Assembly: GCA_028095005.1 (NCBI GenBank)
Contig: CM051462.1
Coordinates: forward strand, 173,051,955-173,115,954
Reading direction: 5' to 3'
DNA: 64,000 nt
From: Rhynchospora pubera
Lineage: Eukaryota > Streptophyta > Magnoliopsida > Poales > Cyperaceae
Shown piece by piece: positions 48,290 through 59,028 of the stretch; within the stretch, counting starts at the first letter, position 1, and the number at the start of each line of letters is the position of its first letter. The position numbers and the translations under genes were made by a program. Under the pieces are notes generated by a model that was not told where the DNA came from, did no database searches, and worked only from the letters and a program-made list of their open reading frames with translations.

Positions 48290-51200
48290 CGATATTATAT
48301 AAAGAGCATTAATATAGATTATTGTGATCAAATGACTTAAAATGAATTTAAAATCGCTTGAAATGCTCAAATCTACAATGAATCTGTAAAATCTGCAAAT
48401 TTTTTGAATAATTATAATGTATAAACCAATCATTTTGGATAAATGAGTTTATAAATATATTCTAAACTATATAAAGAGCATAAATATAATTTATTGTGAT
48501 CAAATGACTTAAAATTATTGCAACATCGCTTGAAATGCTCAAATATACACAGAATCTTTCAAATCTGCATATTATATGCATAATTATAATGTATAATCCA
48601 AACGTTTTGAATAAGTTATATCATAAACATATTCTATAAAAAATAAAAAGCTTAAATATATATATTATTGCCGAAATTATTTTATATAGGAATTCAGACG
48701 GAAAAATTTTAATAGAAAGAATTATTATTATTTTTTTTAATAAGAAGAAAGTTCGAACGCGTTTTATAAAAGCGTACAGTCTCTCTCCTTCCTACACGTT
48801 TATAAAATGCACTCGAAGGCTTCGAATGCGTTTTATAAACGGGTAAGAGGAGAGTGCTTCAGTTACGCCTCAAAAGGCTGGTCAGACCTTCGTACCCGTT
48901 TATAAAACGCGTTCGGAGCCTTCGAGCGCGTTTTATAAACGTGTTATTAGTTTTTCATATTTTTCATTCAAGCCGCAACATTTAACTTATTAAAAATAAT
49001 ATTTTGCAACAAGGTCCCTGCATGTTTCATATTTACAAAATTCTCAAAAATTTATTTCCAATTAAAGATGTATTAAATAGATATAACAAATATATCACAC
49101 ATATTTTATATGCATTTAATTGCACATATTTTTTTTAACATGTTTATAATATCATTTTGTTTGAATAATTATTCGCCGACGACCCTGTATTTTTACTATT
49201 TAATTTTACAAACTTATCTTTTGAATTGTAGTCTCTTCTCTTTTTTTTTTATTTTATGTTAGCCATATATAATCAAATAATATATAATATGGAAATAATT
49301 AAAATATTAATTTTTTAAAAAATTTTGAACATTAAAACTTTAAACAGGCTTAACTTTTGATAGGAAGGTCCGTTTGGGGCGATCGAGCACAATCCGGAAA
49401 GCTGGCGACGAGATCTACACATGTTACTGGGGTGAAACCCTGTAACGACCATTTTCAGAGTCAAAAAACACTCTCTAGACCTCCAAAATCCACTTTGAAA
49501 GTTTGCAAACCTAAAAACCACTCTAAACTACTAAAGAAGTTTTTAAAATCATAAATTAATCATTAAAAAGAGAAATGCAGTAAATCAAGTGACTTTCTTG
49601 ATAGTTATTCAAACAAAATGATATTAATGTCAAAATTAATATTCTAATGTCATTTTTAAATAAGATTAATATGAAATTAAATGTGATATTTTAAAAATTG
49701 TAAATTTAATCTTAAAAATAAATTTAACTTAAATTTTCACATTAATTTTTCTGTTAATTTTGAAAAAAAATGGTAATAACTCCATTTCGAAAAATTTACG
49801 CCTTCCTACCCGTTTATAAAACGCGCTCGAAGGCTCCGAATGTGTTTTATAAACGCGTACGAAAGTCTGACCAGCCTTTTGAGGTGTAACTGAAGCTCTC
49901 TCTTCTTACCCGTTTATAAAACGCATTCGAAGCCTTCGAGCGCATTTTATAAACGCGTAGGATGGAGAGAGACTGTACGCTTTTATAAAACGCGTTCGAA
50001 CTTTCTTCTTATTAAAAAAAAGAATAATAATTCTTTCTATTAAAATTTTTTGCTTCTGAATTCCTATATAAGATAATTTTGGATATTATTGTGATCAAAT
50101 CACTTAAAATATGCACATAATATGTTATCAAAATGACTTAAAATGAATTTAAAATCGCTTGAAATGCTCAAATCTACTAAATCTGTAAATCTGCAAATTT
50201 TTGAATAATTATAATGTATAATCCAATCATTTTTAGATAAATGAGTTCATAAACATATTCAAAACTATATAAAAAGCATAAATATAGCTTATTGTGATCA
50301 AATGACTTAAAATTATTGCAACATTGCTTGAAATCCTCAAATATACACAAAATCTTTCAAATCTGCATATTATGTGCATAATTACAATGTATAATCCAAA
50401 CATTTTGAATAAGTTATATCATAAACATATTCTAGACAAAATAAAGAGCTTAAATATATATTATTGTGATCAAATCACTTAAAACGAATTCAAAATCGCT
50501 TGAAATACTCAAATATACTCAGAATCTTTAAAATCTGCACATCATGTGATAAATTACAATGTATAATCCAATGATTTTGAATAAATAAATTAGTAAACAT
50601 ATTCTAGATTATATAAAGAGCATTAATATAGTTTATTGTGATCAAATGACTAAAAATGAATTTAAAATCATTTGAAATGCTCAAATCTACTCTGAATCTG
50701 TAAAATCTGCAATTTTTTTGAATAATTATAATGTATAATCCAATCATTTTAGATAAATGAGTTTATAAACATATTTTAAACTATATAAAAAGCATAAATA
50801 TAGCTTATTGTGATCAAATGACTTAAATTATTGCAACATCGCTTGAAATGCTCAAATATACACAGAATCTTTAAAATCTGCATACTATGTGCATAATTAC
50901 AATGTATAATCCAAACATTTTGAATAAGTTATATCATAAACATATTCTAGACACAAAAAAAGAGCTTAAATATATATTATTTTGATCAAATCACTTAAAA
51001 CGAATGCAAAATCGCTTGAAATACTCAAATATACTCAGAATCTTTAAATCTGCACATTATGTGATAAATTACAATGTATAATCCAATGCTTTTGAATAAA
51101 TGAATTAATAAACATATTCTAGATTACATAAAGAGTATTGATATAGATTATTGTGATCTAATGACTTAAAAATAAATTTAAAACCGCTTGAAATACTCAA

Positions 51201-51900
51201 ATCTACTCTGAATCTGCAAAATCTACAATTTTTTTGAAAAATTATAATGTATAATCCAATTATTTTGGATAAATGAGTTTATAACATATTTTAAACTATA
51301 TAAAAAGCATAAATATAGCTTATTGTGATCAAATGATTTAAAATTATTGCAACATCACTTGAAATGCTCAAATATACACAGAATCTTACAAATCTGCATA
51401 TTATGTGCATAATTACAATGTATAATCTAAACGTTTTGAATAATTTATATTAGAAACATATTCTAGACAAAATAAAGAGCTTAAATATATATTATTGTGA
51501 TCAAATCACTTAAAACTAATGCAAAATCCCCTGAAATACTTAAGAATCTTTAAAATCTGCAAATTATGTGATAAATTACAATGTATAATCCAATGCTTTT
51601 GAATAAATGAATTAGTAAACATATTCTAGATTATATAAAGAGCATTAATATAGATAATTGTGATCAAATGACTTAAAATGAATTTCAAATCGCTTGAAAT
51701 GCTCAAATTTACTCTGAATCTGTAAAATCTGCAAATTTTTTGAATAATTATAATGTATAATTCAATCATTTTGGATAAATGAGTTCATAAATATATTATA
51801 AACTATATAAAGAGAATAAATGTAGATTATTGTCATCAAATAACTTAAAATGAATGCAAAATCATTTGAAATACTTAAATATACTCAGAATCTTAAAATC
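48290..51900. repeat. Second higher-order repeat, about 516 bp, interrupted by a transposon
   Basis: A variant with AAATGAGTT(T/C)ATAA, usually followed by a monomer with TTATTGCAACATCGC, occurs at 48445, 50243, 50759, 51275 and 51781. Spacing is about 516 bp once the insertion at 48671-50082 and a deletion of about 140 bp beside it are taken into account. The composition differs from the higher-order unit at 44-46 kb. Confidence 0.8.
48671..50082. mobile_element. 1.4-kb Mutator-like element with about 275-bp inverted repeats
   Basis: The terminal inverted repeats 48671-48944 and 49808-50082 are about 90% alike and end in CC(G/A)AAATTAT(T/C)TTATATAGG. The 9-bp target duplication ATATTATTG is present on both sides (48662-48670 and 50083-50091). 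Long inverted repeats plus a 9-bp duplication define a Mutator-like element. Each repeat holds two 45-bp near-palindromes built from GTTTATAAAACGC. The 863-bp interior has no transposase. A short GC-richer block (about 49360-49520) could be captured sequence of unknown origin. Confidence 0.92.
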
Positions 51901-53012
51901 TGCACATTATGTGAACAATTACAACGTGTAATCCAATCGTTTTGAATATGTGAGCTCATAAACATATTGTAGACTATATAGAGAGCTTAAATATAGATCA
52001 TTGTCAACAAATAACTTAAAATATATGCAACATCAATTGAAATGCTCAAATAAACTTAAAATATGTAAAATATGCACATTATGTGAATAATTACAATGTA
52101 TAATCCAATTGTTTTGAATAATTGAGCTCATAAAAATATTGTAGATAATATAAAGCGCTTAAATATAGATTATTGTCATCAAATAATTTAAAATGAATGT
52201 AACATCAATTGAAATGCTCAAATAAACTTAGAATTTGCAAAATATGCACATTATGTGAATAATTACAATGTATAATGCAATCCTTTTGATTAATTTTGCT
52301 CATAAACAATATTCTAGACTATATAAAGAGCTTCCATGTAGATTGTTGAGATCAAAATACTTAAAATGCTCAAATATACTCAGAATCTGTAAAATTTGCA
52401 CATTTTGTGAATACTTACAATGACTGCTTAAACATATTTTTGATTAATTGACTGCTTAAACATATTTTAGATTATATATATATAGCATATATAGAGATTA
52501 TGGAGATCAAATGACTTAAAATGAATGAAAAATCACTTAAAATTCTGAAATATACTAAAATCTGAAAAATCTGCATATCATGTGAATAATTACATTGTAC
52601 AAACTAATCTTTTTGAATAATTGACCTCATAAATATATTCTAGATAATATAAAGAGTATAAATAGAGATTATTGTGATCAAATGAGTTAAAATGAATGCA
52701 AAATCTCTTGAAATGCTCAAATATACTTAAAATCTTTAAAATCTGCACATTATATTCGTAATTATAATGTATAATCCAATTGTTTTTAATCGGTGAATTC
52801 GTAAACTTATTCTAGACTATATAAAAAAGCATAAATATAGTTTATTTTGATAAAATGACTTAAAAGGAATGTAAAATAGCTTGAAATGTTCAAATTTACT
52901 CAGAATCTTTCAAATCTGCACATTATGTGCATAATTACATTGTATAATCCAATCGTATTGAATATGTCAGCTCATAAACATATTCTAGACTATATAAAAA
53001 GTTTAAATATTA

Positions 53013-54416
53013 AGAAAAATTTAAATGTTCCTTATAGAATGTAAGATAAATAATTTTACAATTATTAGAATGTACTAAAAAGAGGAGAAAACACCTTTGA
53101 TGATATGTAACTAAGTACATGCACTATTGAATATCAAGACATGATATATATCAAATTCAATATGTTACTTGAAACTTTAGGCAGAATTTAATATACTAAA
53201 GTAAAATCACCTAATTCTAAACTAAACGGGTCAACGAACATGATAACGGTCATGGTAGTGACAATTGCCTTTTGTATAAATCCAATTCCTTGTGCATCCA
53301 TTGGTACCAACCATTGTACCAACTAAGAAATCAGCTCACCAAAATTAACAATCACCATAATAAACATTATTTCTTCCTTCTCCTCACTGTTTTGATACTA
53401 AAAAACCTACCCTTGTACCTATGCCTTTCCTTTAATGCAACTGGTATCAAGCCTGTACTTGTGTCATACCAGTCCTAATTTCTCCCACTTTTCTGCACCA
53501 CCATACCTGATCTCAAGTGGTCCTACCAATATATACCAAGACACCTAAAATCAATATGAAGTCACTCTCTCATCAACTGAGAACTTCTATGCCAAAAGAT
53601 CTGATCAAAACTGACAAAAATTTGAAAAAATTAAACAAATTAGCCATACAATTTCCAACTTTATAATAAAAAGAAAGACAAATCACATTATTATTAATTC
53701 AAATTAGAAAAAAAAAACTCACGATAGAAAAATTGATGCTTAAAGCAACAATTGATGTGTAATTACTTGTTGACTTATCATATTACACGTGTAGCTTTCT
53801 GTTTCACAAATACATGAACCCAACATGAGAAATTCATATAGTGAAGTTTGCACTAAAAAAAACATGAAAAATATTCAATCATTTATATGCATTCCCTCAA
53901 CAATTCATGGCTGCTTATCTCATTTTTGTTTCTCATTGTTAGCTTCAAAGTTTTTCAAAAAAAATAATAAGAAAAAAGAAATTAAGTTACCTAATTGTAA
54001 GAGATGAATATACTGAAACCATCATCCAAAAGATGATTGTTTGGTTGTTCCTTCAAAATTAGCAGCACACAATATAAAAGATATAAAAGATGCCTGCAGT
54101 TGATATCACTTCTTTTTTTTCTCAGTTCAGATCTGAAATTAAAGAAAATACCAAGGAACAACCAACAATTACAAACTTTCCAAAAATATAGCACCAATAG
54201 TACCTGGACTCAGTTTAGATTTGAAATTAAAAGGTCGATAATCGATAACCTAGATAAAAAGAAAAGAGAAGAAGGGTCATTTTTTCACAAAATTTCACAG
54301 ATATGGATGACATGTGCAGTAGATATAAAATTAATGGAGAGTACGACAATAATGACGGTTTTGATACCAATTTGATTTCTCTAAGCACTATATAAGGAAA
54401 ATAAATAGTGTTTAAA
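53013..54416. other. Right border of the satellite, no gene supported
   Basis: AT-rich with short frames only. The segment after 54095 belongs to a diverged duplication described separately. Confidence 0.4.
54095..54300. repeat. Diverged duplicated segment, copy 1
   Basis: Matches 56590-56790: CAG(A/T)(T/C)(C/T)TGAAATT, AAATACCAAGGAACAAC, ACAAACTTTCCAAAAATATAGC and CAATAGTAC occur in the same order. The block ...CTCAGTTCAGAT.TGAAATTAAA appears twice inside each copy, about 85 bp apart, so an internal duplication preceded the larger one. Confidence 0.75.
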
Positions 54417-54691
54417 GGAAATTGATTACTGCCATCTGCAGTTTTGCCATCCCTGCCATCGCTAAATATAAAGTGAACATATAGACAATCTAAGTGAACA
54501 CATACAAACAAATAAGTTCAATGAAAATAAGTTGAATATGCATGTAAACTTCTGAACAAGTGATGAAAACACTTATTTGTTTGTAAGTGTTCACTTAGAT
54601 CGCCTATATGTTCACCTCATTTACTGTATATGTTCACTTTGTATTTAGCGATGGCTGGGATGGTATATTTGCCGATGGCACTTATAATTCC
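54417..54691. mobile_element. MITE, second family, copy 2
   Basis: 275 bp. The ends form inverted repeats of about 60 bp: GCCATC...CCCTGCCATCGCTAAATA against TATTTAGCGATGGCTGGGATGG...GATGGC. The flanks TAGTGTTTAAA and TGGTATTTAAA agree at 9 of 11 positions, as a decayed target duplication would. It is the same family and orientation as 22516-22820. Confidence 0.78.
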
Positions 54692-54702
54692 TGGTATTTA
54701 AA

Positions 54703-56130
54703 TATAGTTTTGAAGCACATTTAATACAAAATAATAATGGCAGCATCAAAGATTCCCTTGATTTGTGCATTTATCCATGGTTGGTAAGAAAATGTGTTGG
54801 CCTTAAAAAAATTTTGAAATTAAATTGAAGGATCAACAAAACTAAAATTTGCTCCCATATATATCATATAAATATACTAAGTGGTACATAATAGCCAACC
54901 AAATGATAAAGTAACGGCATCAGTACTAAATGGAACTAAGAGTTCAATTTCTTTAAAAAAAAAACTGAATCATATAATAAAATTTGTAGGAAAGGTAATA
55001 AATCCAAATTTTTAAAATAATAATAGCAAGAATATGGAAAATTATTGAATCTCAATCCTTAAATCTTCCTATAATAAAATAAAACACATGAGAAATCACA
55101 TCTTATAAATAGAATAACAAAATCAAATACAGTCTAAATATCATTGGTTGGGAGTAAAGAGTCAAGAGTCAGGAACGCAATGCAACAATACTGAATCACA
55201 CATAAAATTAAGAATCACAAAGAGGATCGCCCGAAAATAATTCAACTATTTTTGTTGCCATGTCAAGTATTTGAATTTTATTTTTTATTTTTTTAAATTT
55301 CCAGTCCGATATGGTGTTTAGTTGGAGGGGTGTGAGGGGCTGATGAATTGTGTGCGCCAAGTGAACTTTATTTATTTATTATTATTATTATTATTTTTTG
55401 TGTGGGGGATCTCTCATGAAAAGAAATAAAAACACCCACCCAAAAATTTGAGGCGTAAAATAAAAACAAAGACCTAGCTACAAAAATAAACAGAAAAATG
55501 CAAAAAAAAATGTATAAAAATAGGTAAAAATTTGCCTTGGCATAATCAATCAAGTGGGATTTGTGCATCTAGCCATGGATCGCAAGAAACAAAACCTGTC
55601 TCGACTTGAATTTCTACATGAGGCGACAGAGAGAGGAGAACTCGCATATGAGGCAATGGAGAGAAAGAGCCACTGAGACGGAGAACCACCCGGAAAAGAC
55701 GATGGAAGAGGTAGAGAGATGATGGAGAGGGGCGATGAAGAAAGGAGGGCGCCATCAGGCAAAAGAGAAGTGGGGTAAAACCTATTCCAAAGATGATGTA
55801 GAGAGACCATGGAAGAGTGGAAAAATCATAATACACGATGGCAAGTATTATGACGTAACGGGTCTTCACCGGTCTAATACAATAATGACATGTACAAAGG
55901 TATATATGAATACGCCACAAAATAAAGGCTGGTCTATATTTTTAAATTTCAATAAGGGCGTTTAAATATCTGAACCAATGTCAGGTTCATATATCGCAAC
56001 TTTGCCATCAGTGAGGTTCTTCATATTGATTAATAGAGAATAAATAAACACTATCTAATATTGATTGTCTATTAGATAATAATAAATAATATGAAAGAAA
56101 TCATAAACCCTTACAGATATGTATTTGGTA
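54703..56130. other. Intergenic, no gene supported
   Basis: AT-rich, with an (ATT)n run near 55375-55395. A GA-rich block at 55600-55830 gives overlapping low-complexity frames on both strands (for example 124 codons on the minus strand, 55546-55920) with no recognised domain. Confidence 0.4.
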
Positions 56131-56139
56131 GAATTTAAA

Positions 56140-56395
56140 TAGGAGGAACAAAAACCGGTTTCGTTCCGAAAAAACGTGAGGATTTGCAAGAAGTATAAAT
56201 AAATGGGATGGGAATGGATTTCTCTTTTGCATGTCTATGGAGTTTTGAAAAACCCAAACATCTCATAGAGGTAGGAATTTGTCGAACGAACCGCACTCCT
56301 TCGTATACATCAGGGGTCCATTGATGAAAAGGGGCTGGGGAAAGCTTGAACCCAATTCCTACAGTGATGAATATAAGCGCAATTGAGATTCCTGA
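56140..56395 (-). pseudogene. ndhB: Nuclear copy of plastid ndhB (end of exon 1 plus start of its intron)
   Basis: On the minus strand the segment first encodes GISIALIFITVGIGFKLSP and then APFHQWTPDVYEG, the conserved end of ndhB exon 1. It continues at 56296 with GTGCG, the start of the plastid group II intron. Intron sequence then follows, recognisable from the usual read-through (VRFVRQIPTS..., FFGTKPV...). NdhB is a membrane subunit of the plastid NADH dehydrogenase-like complex. Here only about 255 bp is present, the rest of the gene is missing on both sides, and the intron part carries small changes that break the usual read-through. This is a plastid-to-nucleus transfer, not a working gene. 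Confidence 0.88.
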
Positions 56396-56589
56396 GCGGT
56401 TCACACCTAATAAAAAAAAATCAAACATACGGGTTAATCTTCAATCACCAGTTGTAGTACAAGTCATAGAAATTCAGTAAAATCCAAAGGCCTCCTTATG
56501 TCAGAACAGTTCGATTGTCCTTATAAATTTTACCTCTCGAAGAAAATGATAGTCTGCAAGAGGTTGAAGCAAAGATGTTCTTGCAGTCG

Positions 56590-56790
56590 ATGTTGCTTCC
56601 CTTAGTCCTCAATTCCAATCTGAAATTTAAGGAAATACCAAGGAACAACAAAATGTTATAAACCTTGCAAAAATATAGCCCAATAGTACTTAGCCTCAGT
56701 TCAGATTTGAAATTAAAAGATGAATAACGTAGACAAAAAAAAGGAAGAAGAAGAATTGCTCACAAAGTTTCACTATTTACATATCCATTT
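56590..56790. repeat. Diverged duplicated segment, copy 2
   Basis: Counterpart of 54095-54300, in the same orientation. On the minus strand both copies contain a pyrimidine-rich tract followed by TTTCAG, which looks like a splice acceptor, then A(T/C).(G/T)GAA.TGAG. The repeated unit may therefore be an exon edge of an unidentified gene. Confidence 0.7.
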
Positions 56791-57068
56791 CTTGTTATCG
56801 TTTATAACAATAGCACTATTAATCGGGAAAATATTATATATAGCTCAAATACATAGTTTATTATTTTTTATCATTACTCTAATTTTTTCAATGTTCATAT
56901 TTATAACATTGCTTATCAGCCCCTAATTTTTAATAGACTTCGAATCCAATAAAAACATATGCGATTAAAAGGAAATATTATACAAATAAAAAAGAACGCA
57001 AACAGAAAAAAATAAGCAATCAAATTAGATGAATAAACACATGAATGACGAGGCAAGGAAAATTGTAC

Positions 57069-57123
57069 CTGACAACAATTGTAGTGTCACTAACATGAAG
57101 CCCATGATCTTGAACACCCACCT
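57069..57123 (-). pseudogene. Possible small exon of an unidentified gene
   Basis: On the minus strand a 55-bp GC-richer block lies between TTTTGACTTAG (acceptor-like) and CAG/GTACAATT (donor-like). One frame is open and reads VGVQDHGLHVSDTTIVV. It lies downstream of the candidate first exon at 58033 and could belong to the same gene. No family is recognised. It may be a real exon or a relic. Confidence 0.3.
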
Positions 57124-57607
57124 CTAAGTCAAAATATGTAAAATTGTAAAAAAAAATCACTGAACATAAGAAGAAAAAATAACATTTGAAAATAAGAGTT
57201 TAATTTTGTAGAAAATGCATCACGATAGTCATCAAGGTCTACCATGATTACTTGTTAAATCTGGTATAATCACTAAATCGGTTTCTGAAACCTTTGGTTC
57301 CTTATGCTAACAACACTTGTTAAATATCCAGCAATTCACCATTGTAAACTAAGGCATGCATGTGCTAAGAAGGATTTCAACATGCAACAATGAAATCAAT
57401 ATTTTTAATTCAAACTGATTAAAGAATTCTCAAATATTCCATTTGACAGCCGTTGTCAATCAATTCTAAAAAAAAAGAGTTCTCAGATATATAACTGTAT
57501 TAATTCAAATTAATTGTAAGTGTTGATAACTAAACTGAGCACAATATCATGACTAATGCTAAAAATAGTTAACGACTAAAAAAATTTATTTTTCTGACTC
57601 TACAGAT

Positions 57608-58033
57608 TTAATAATCAACAACAGTTTTGTATATCTCCCCCTGCAATTTCACAAATATTGGCTCATATTGATTGTTTCTCAAAATTAATATAAGAATAGA
57701 GAGATAGAGAGAGAATGAAAGAGAGAGAAAGAAAGAGTACTGGAGTTTGGGATTGGCGTGATTGGCGGAGTTGCAGACGGAGATGTGGCCGCTGTTGGGA
57801 TTGGGAAGTGGATGGCTGAGGCGTGAAATTGGAGATGAGAAAGCAGCGGTTGAGTAAAGATTTGATCGACAGTGGAGATGGAATAAAGAGGAGAGGGGCT
57901 CCTTGATGATGAGCTGGATGGCGGTGAGGTCGACACCGGAGCAAAAGGCTCGGAGAAACAATCGCTGAGGAACCGTAGTCGGGTCTACTGGAGGCATGCC
58001 TTCCTCCGTGCCCATTCCTTCCGCTTCTGCCAT
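57608..58033 (-). CDS. Candidate first exon of an unidentified gene
   Basis: An open frame of 141 codons begins at 58033 after a GA-rich leader typical of plant 5' untranslated regions (GAGAGAGAGAGCTAGGGATGG). The first about 95 codons are coding-like and not low-complexity (GMPPVDPTTVPQRLFLRAFCS..., GVDLTAIQLIIKEPLSSLFH). After about residue 95 the frame runs into a CT-rich stretch (SFFLSLSFSLYLSILILIL) that is probably intron. A splice acceptor-like TTTGTGAAATTGCAG occurs near 57645. Further exon-like pieces lie at 57069-57123 and near 56540-56610, while plastid DNA sits at 56140-56395. I do not recognise the protein. It may be a broken gene. Confidence 0.4.
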   Translation of the reverse strand: MAEAEGMGTEEGMPPVDPTTVPQRLFLRAFCSGVDLTAIQLIIKEPLSSLFHLHCRSNLYSTAAFSSPISRLSHPLPNPNSGHISVCNSANHANPKLQYSFFLSLSFSLYLSILILILRNNQYEPIFVKLQGEIYKTVVDY

Positions 58034-58351
58034 CCCTAGCTCTCTCTCTCTCTATGACTCTATCCCACTGCTCTTCCTGTCTCCACGAGAAACAAAATGA
58101 GGAAATGAAGAATTAAGAAGAAAAAATGAGAATTAAAAGAAAGAAACTGAAGAGGCGCCGAGGCAGTAAATAAGGAGTAAATGAGAAAGTTAAACACGGG
58201 GAAGAAATCGAAGCTACGCAATGAATAGGATAAACGGCTTAGATTAAAAACTTTAAAAAAAAGTAACGGATAGGATCTGTTTTCGGTGTTTGAGCGTGTG
58301 CTTTGCTTTAAAATATGCACAAAAAATTCACGCAGATTATATTATACTATA

Positions 58352-58765
58352 GGCTGTGTTTGGATACTTTCGGAAGAAGGGAATAGGGCCCAATTCCTGG
58401 AAGAAGGGATTAAGAGGGATCCAAACAGCTGGGAAGAAGTTACCTTTTTCCTGTGTCGCTGCGAATATCTTCTTCCCAAAGCCCCACTCGCTGGATTAAA
58501 AAAAATTTCCTGTCTTTTCTCTCTTCCCAGGTTGGTTAAAAACATTATTTTGCGAGCGTCTCTCTCCACAATTATTGCAACCCCATGTTGAGATTTTATT
58601 TAATAATATCCATTATATTATTTTAATATAACACACTTATTCTTTATTCTTAATACATCATCCAAACAACATTCCTTCTTCTCGAAATAGTTTCTTCCCA
58701 CTCTTCTCATATTCTCACTTCTCCTCTTCTTTCTTCTCTTATTCCCACACCATTCAAATGGAACC
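58352..58765. mobile_element. Possible 414-bp MITE with GGCTGTGTTTGGAT-like ends
   Basis: The left end GGCTGTGTTTGGAT and the right end, inverted, GGTTCCATTTGAAT are imperfect inverted repeats. Both are flanked by ATA (58349-58351 and 58766-58768). GAAGAAGGGAATAG-like and inverted CTTATTCCCA-like tracts follow inside. The ends resemble the MITE at 59188 but are weaker. Confidence 0.45.
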
Positions 58766-59028
58766 ATATAGATATTTACATATATCTTCCACGTCTAAGT
58801 TGTTTTTCTAGGTCAAATGGTATTACCCTTGGTCTGTCGATTTTGTTTCTTGTTTTGATTTCGATTCTATGATTCATGTCATGATTTGCTTTGCACTTCC
58901 TTATTATTTTTTTTTTGCTTATCATTTACTTTTCTTTATAGACGTTTGAAAAGATCACATGTATCAGATAAATCTTACAAGTAATACAAACTTATACGTT
59001 ACTTTGCATGAATTATTGCCTGATTAAG

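Larger units (their letters stand above)
35725..53012. repeat. AT-rich satellite array, unit about 172 bp, about 90 copies
   Basis: The string CATAAACATATTCTA or a close variant recurs every 171-173 bp (for example 36251, 36423, 36595 and 36766), along with TGATCAAATGACTTAAAATGAA, GAAATGCTCAAATATACTC and AATTACAATGTATAATCCAAT. The array covers about 17.3 kb and is interrupted by insertions at 47885-48270 and 48671-50082. A few units are shortened or partly doubled (near 37560-37640, 40000, 43430 and 46350). The unit length is in the nucleosome-like range of many plant satellites. Minus-strand frames of about 72 codons recur throughout only because the sequence repeats. Whether it is centromeric, subtelomeric or interstitial cannot be told here. 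Confidence 0.95.

Noticed and set aside
35725..53012. CRISPR-like regular repetition
   Set aside because: The whole 172-bp unit is repeated with no unique spacers, in a plant nuclear context. It is satellite DNA.
35725..53012. Calling the array a centromere
   Set aside because: Unit length and higher-order repeats fit, but 17 kb flanked by genes is not enough. Chromosome position and CENH3 data are needed.
55546..55920. 124- and 86-codon frames in a GA/CT-rich block
   Set aside because: Overlapping low-complexity frames on the same tract. No splice support or domain could be named.
56135..56428. 97-codon frame read as a working NdhB-like protein
   Set aside because: Only a short stretch matches NdhB, and the rest is plastid intron or flanking nuclear DNA. 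NdhB is a large plastid-encoded protein and this piece lacks nearly all of it.
56720..56926. 68-codon hydrophobic frame resembling a small membrane protein
   Set aside because: AT-rich sequence easily gives Ile/Leu/Phe-rich frames. No homologue recognised, and it overlaps a duplicated non-coding segment.
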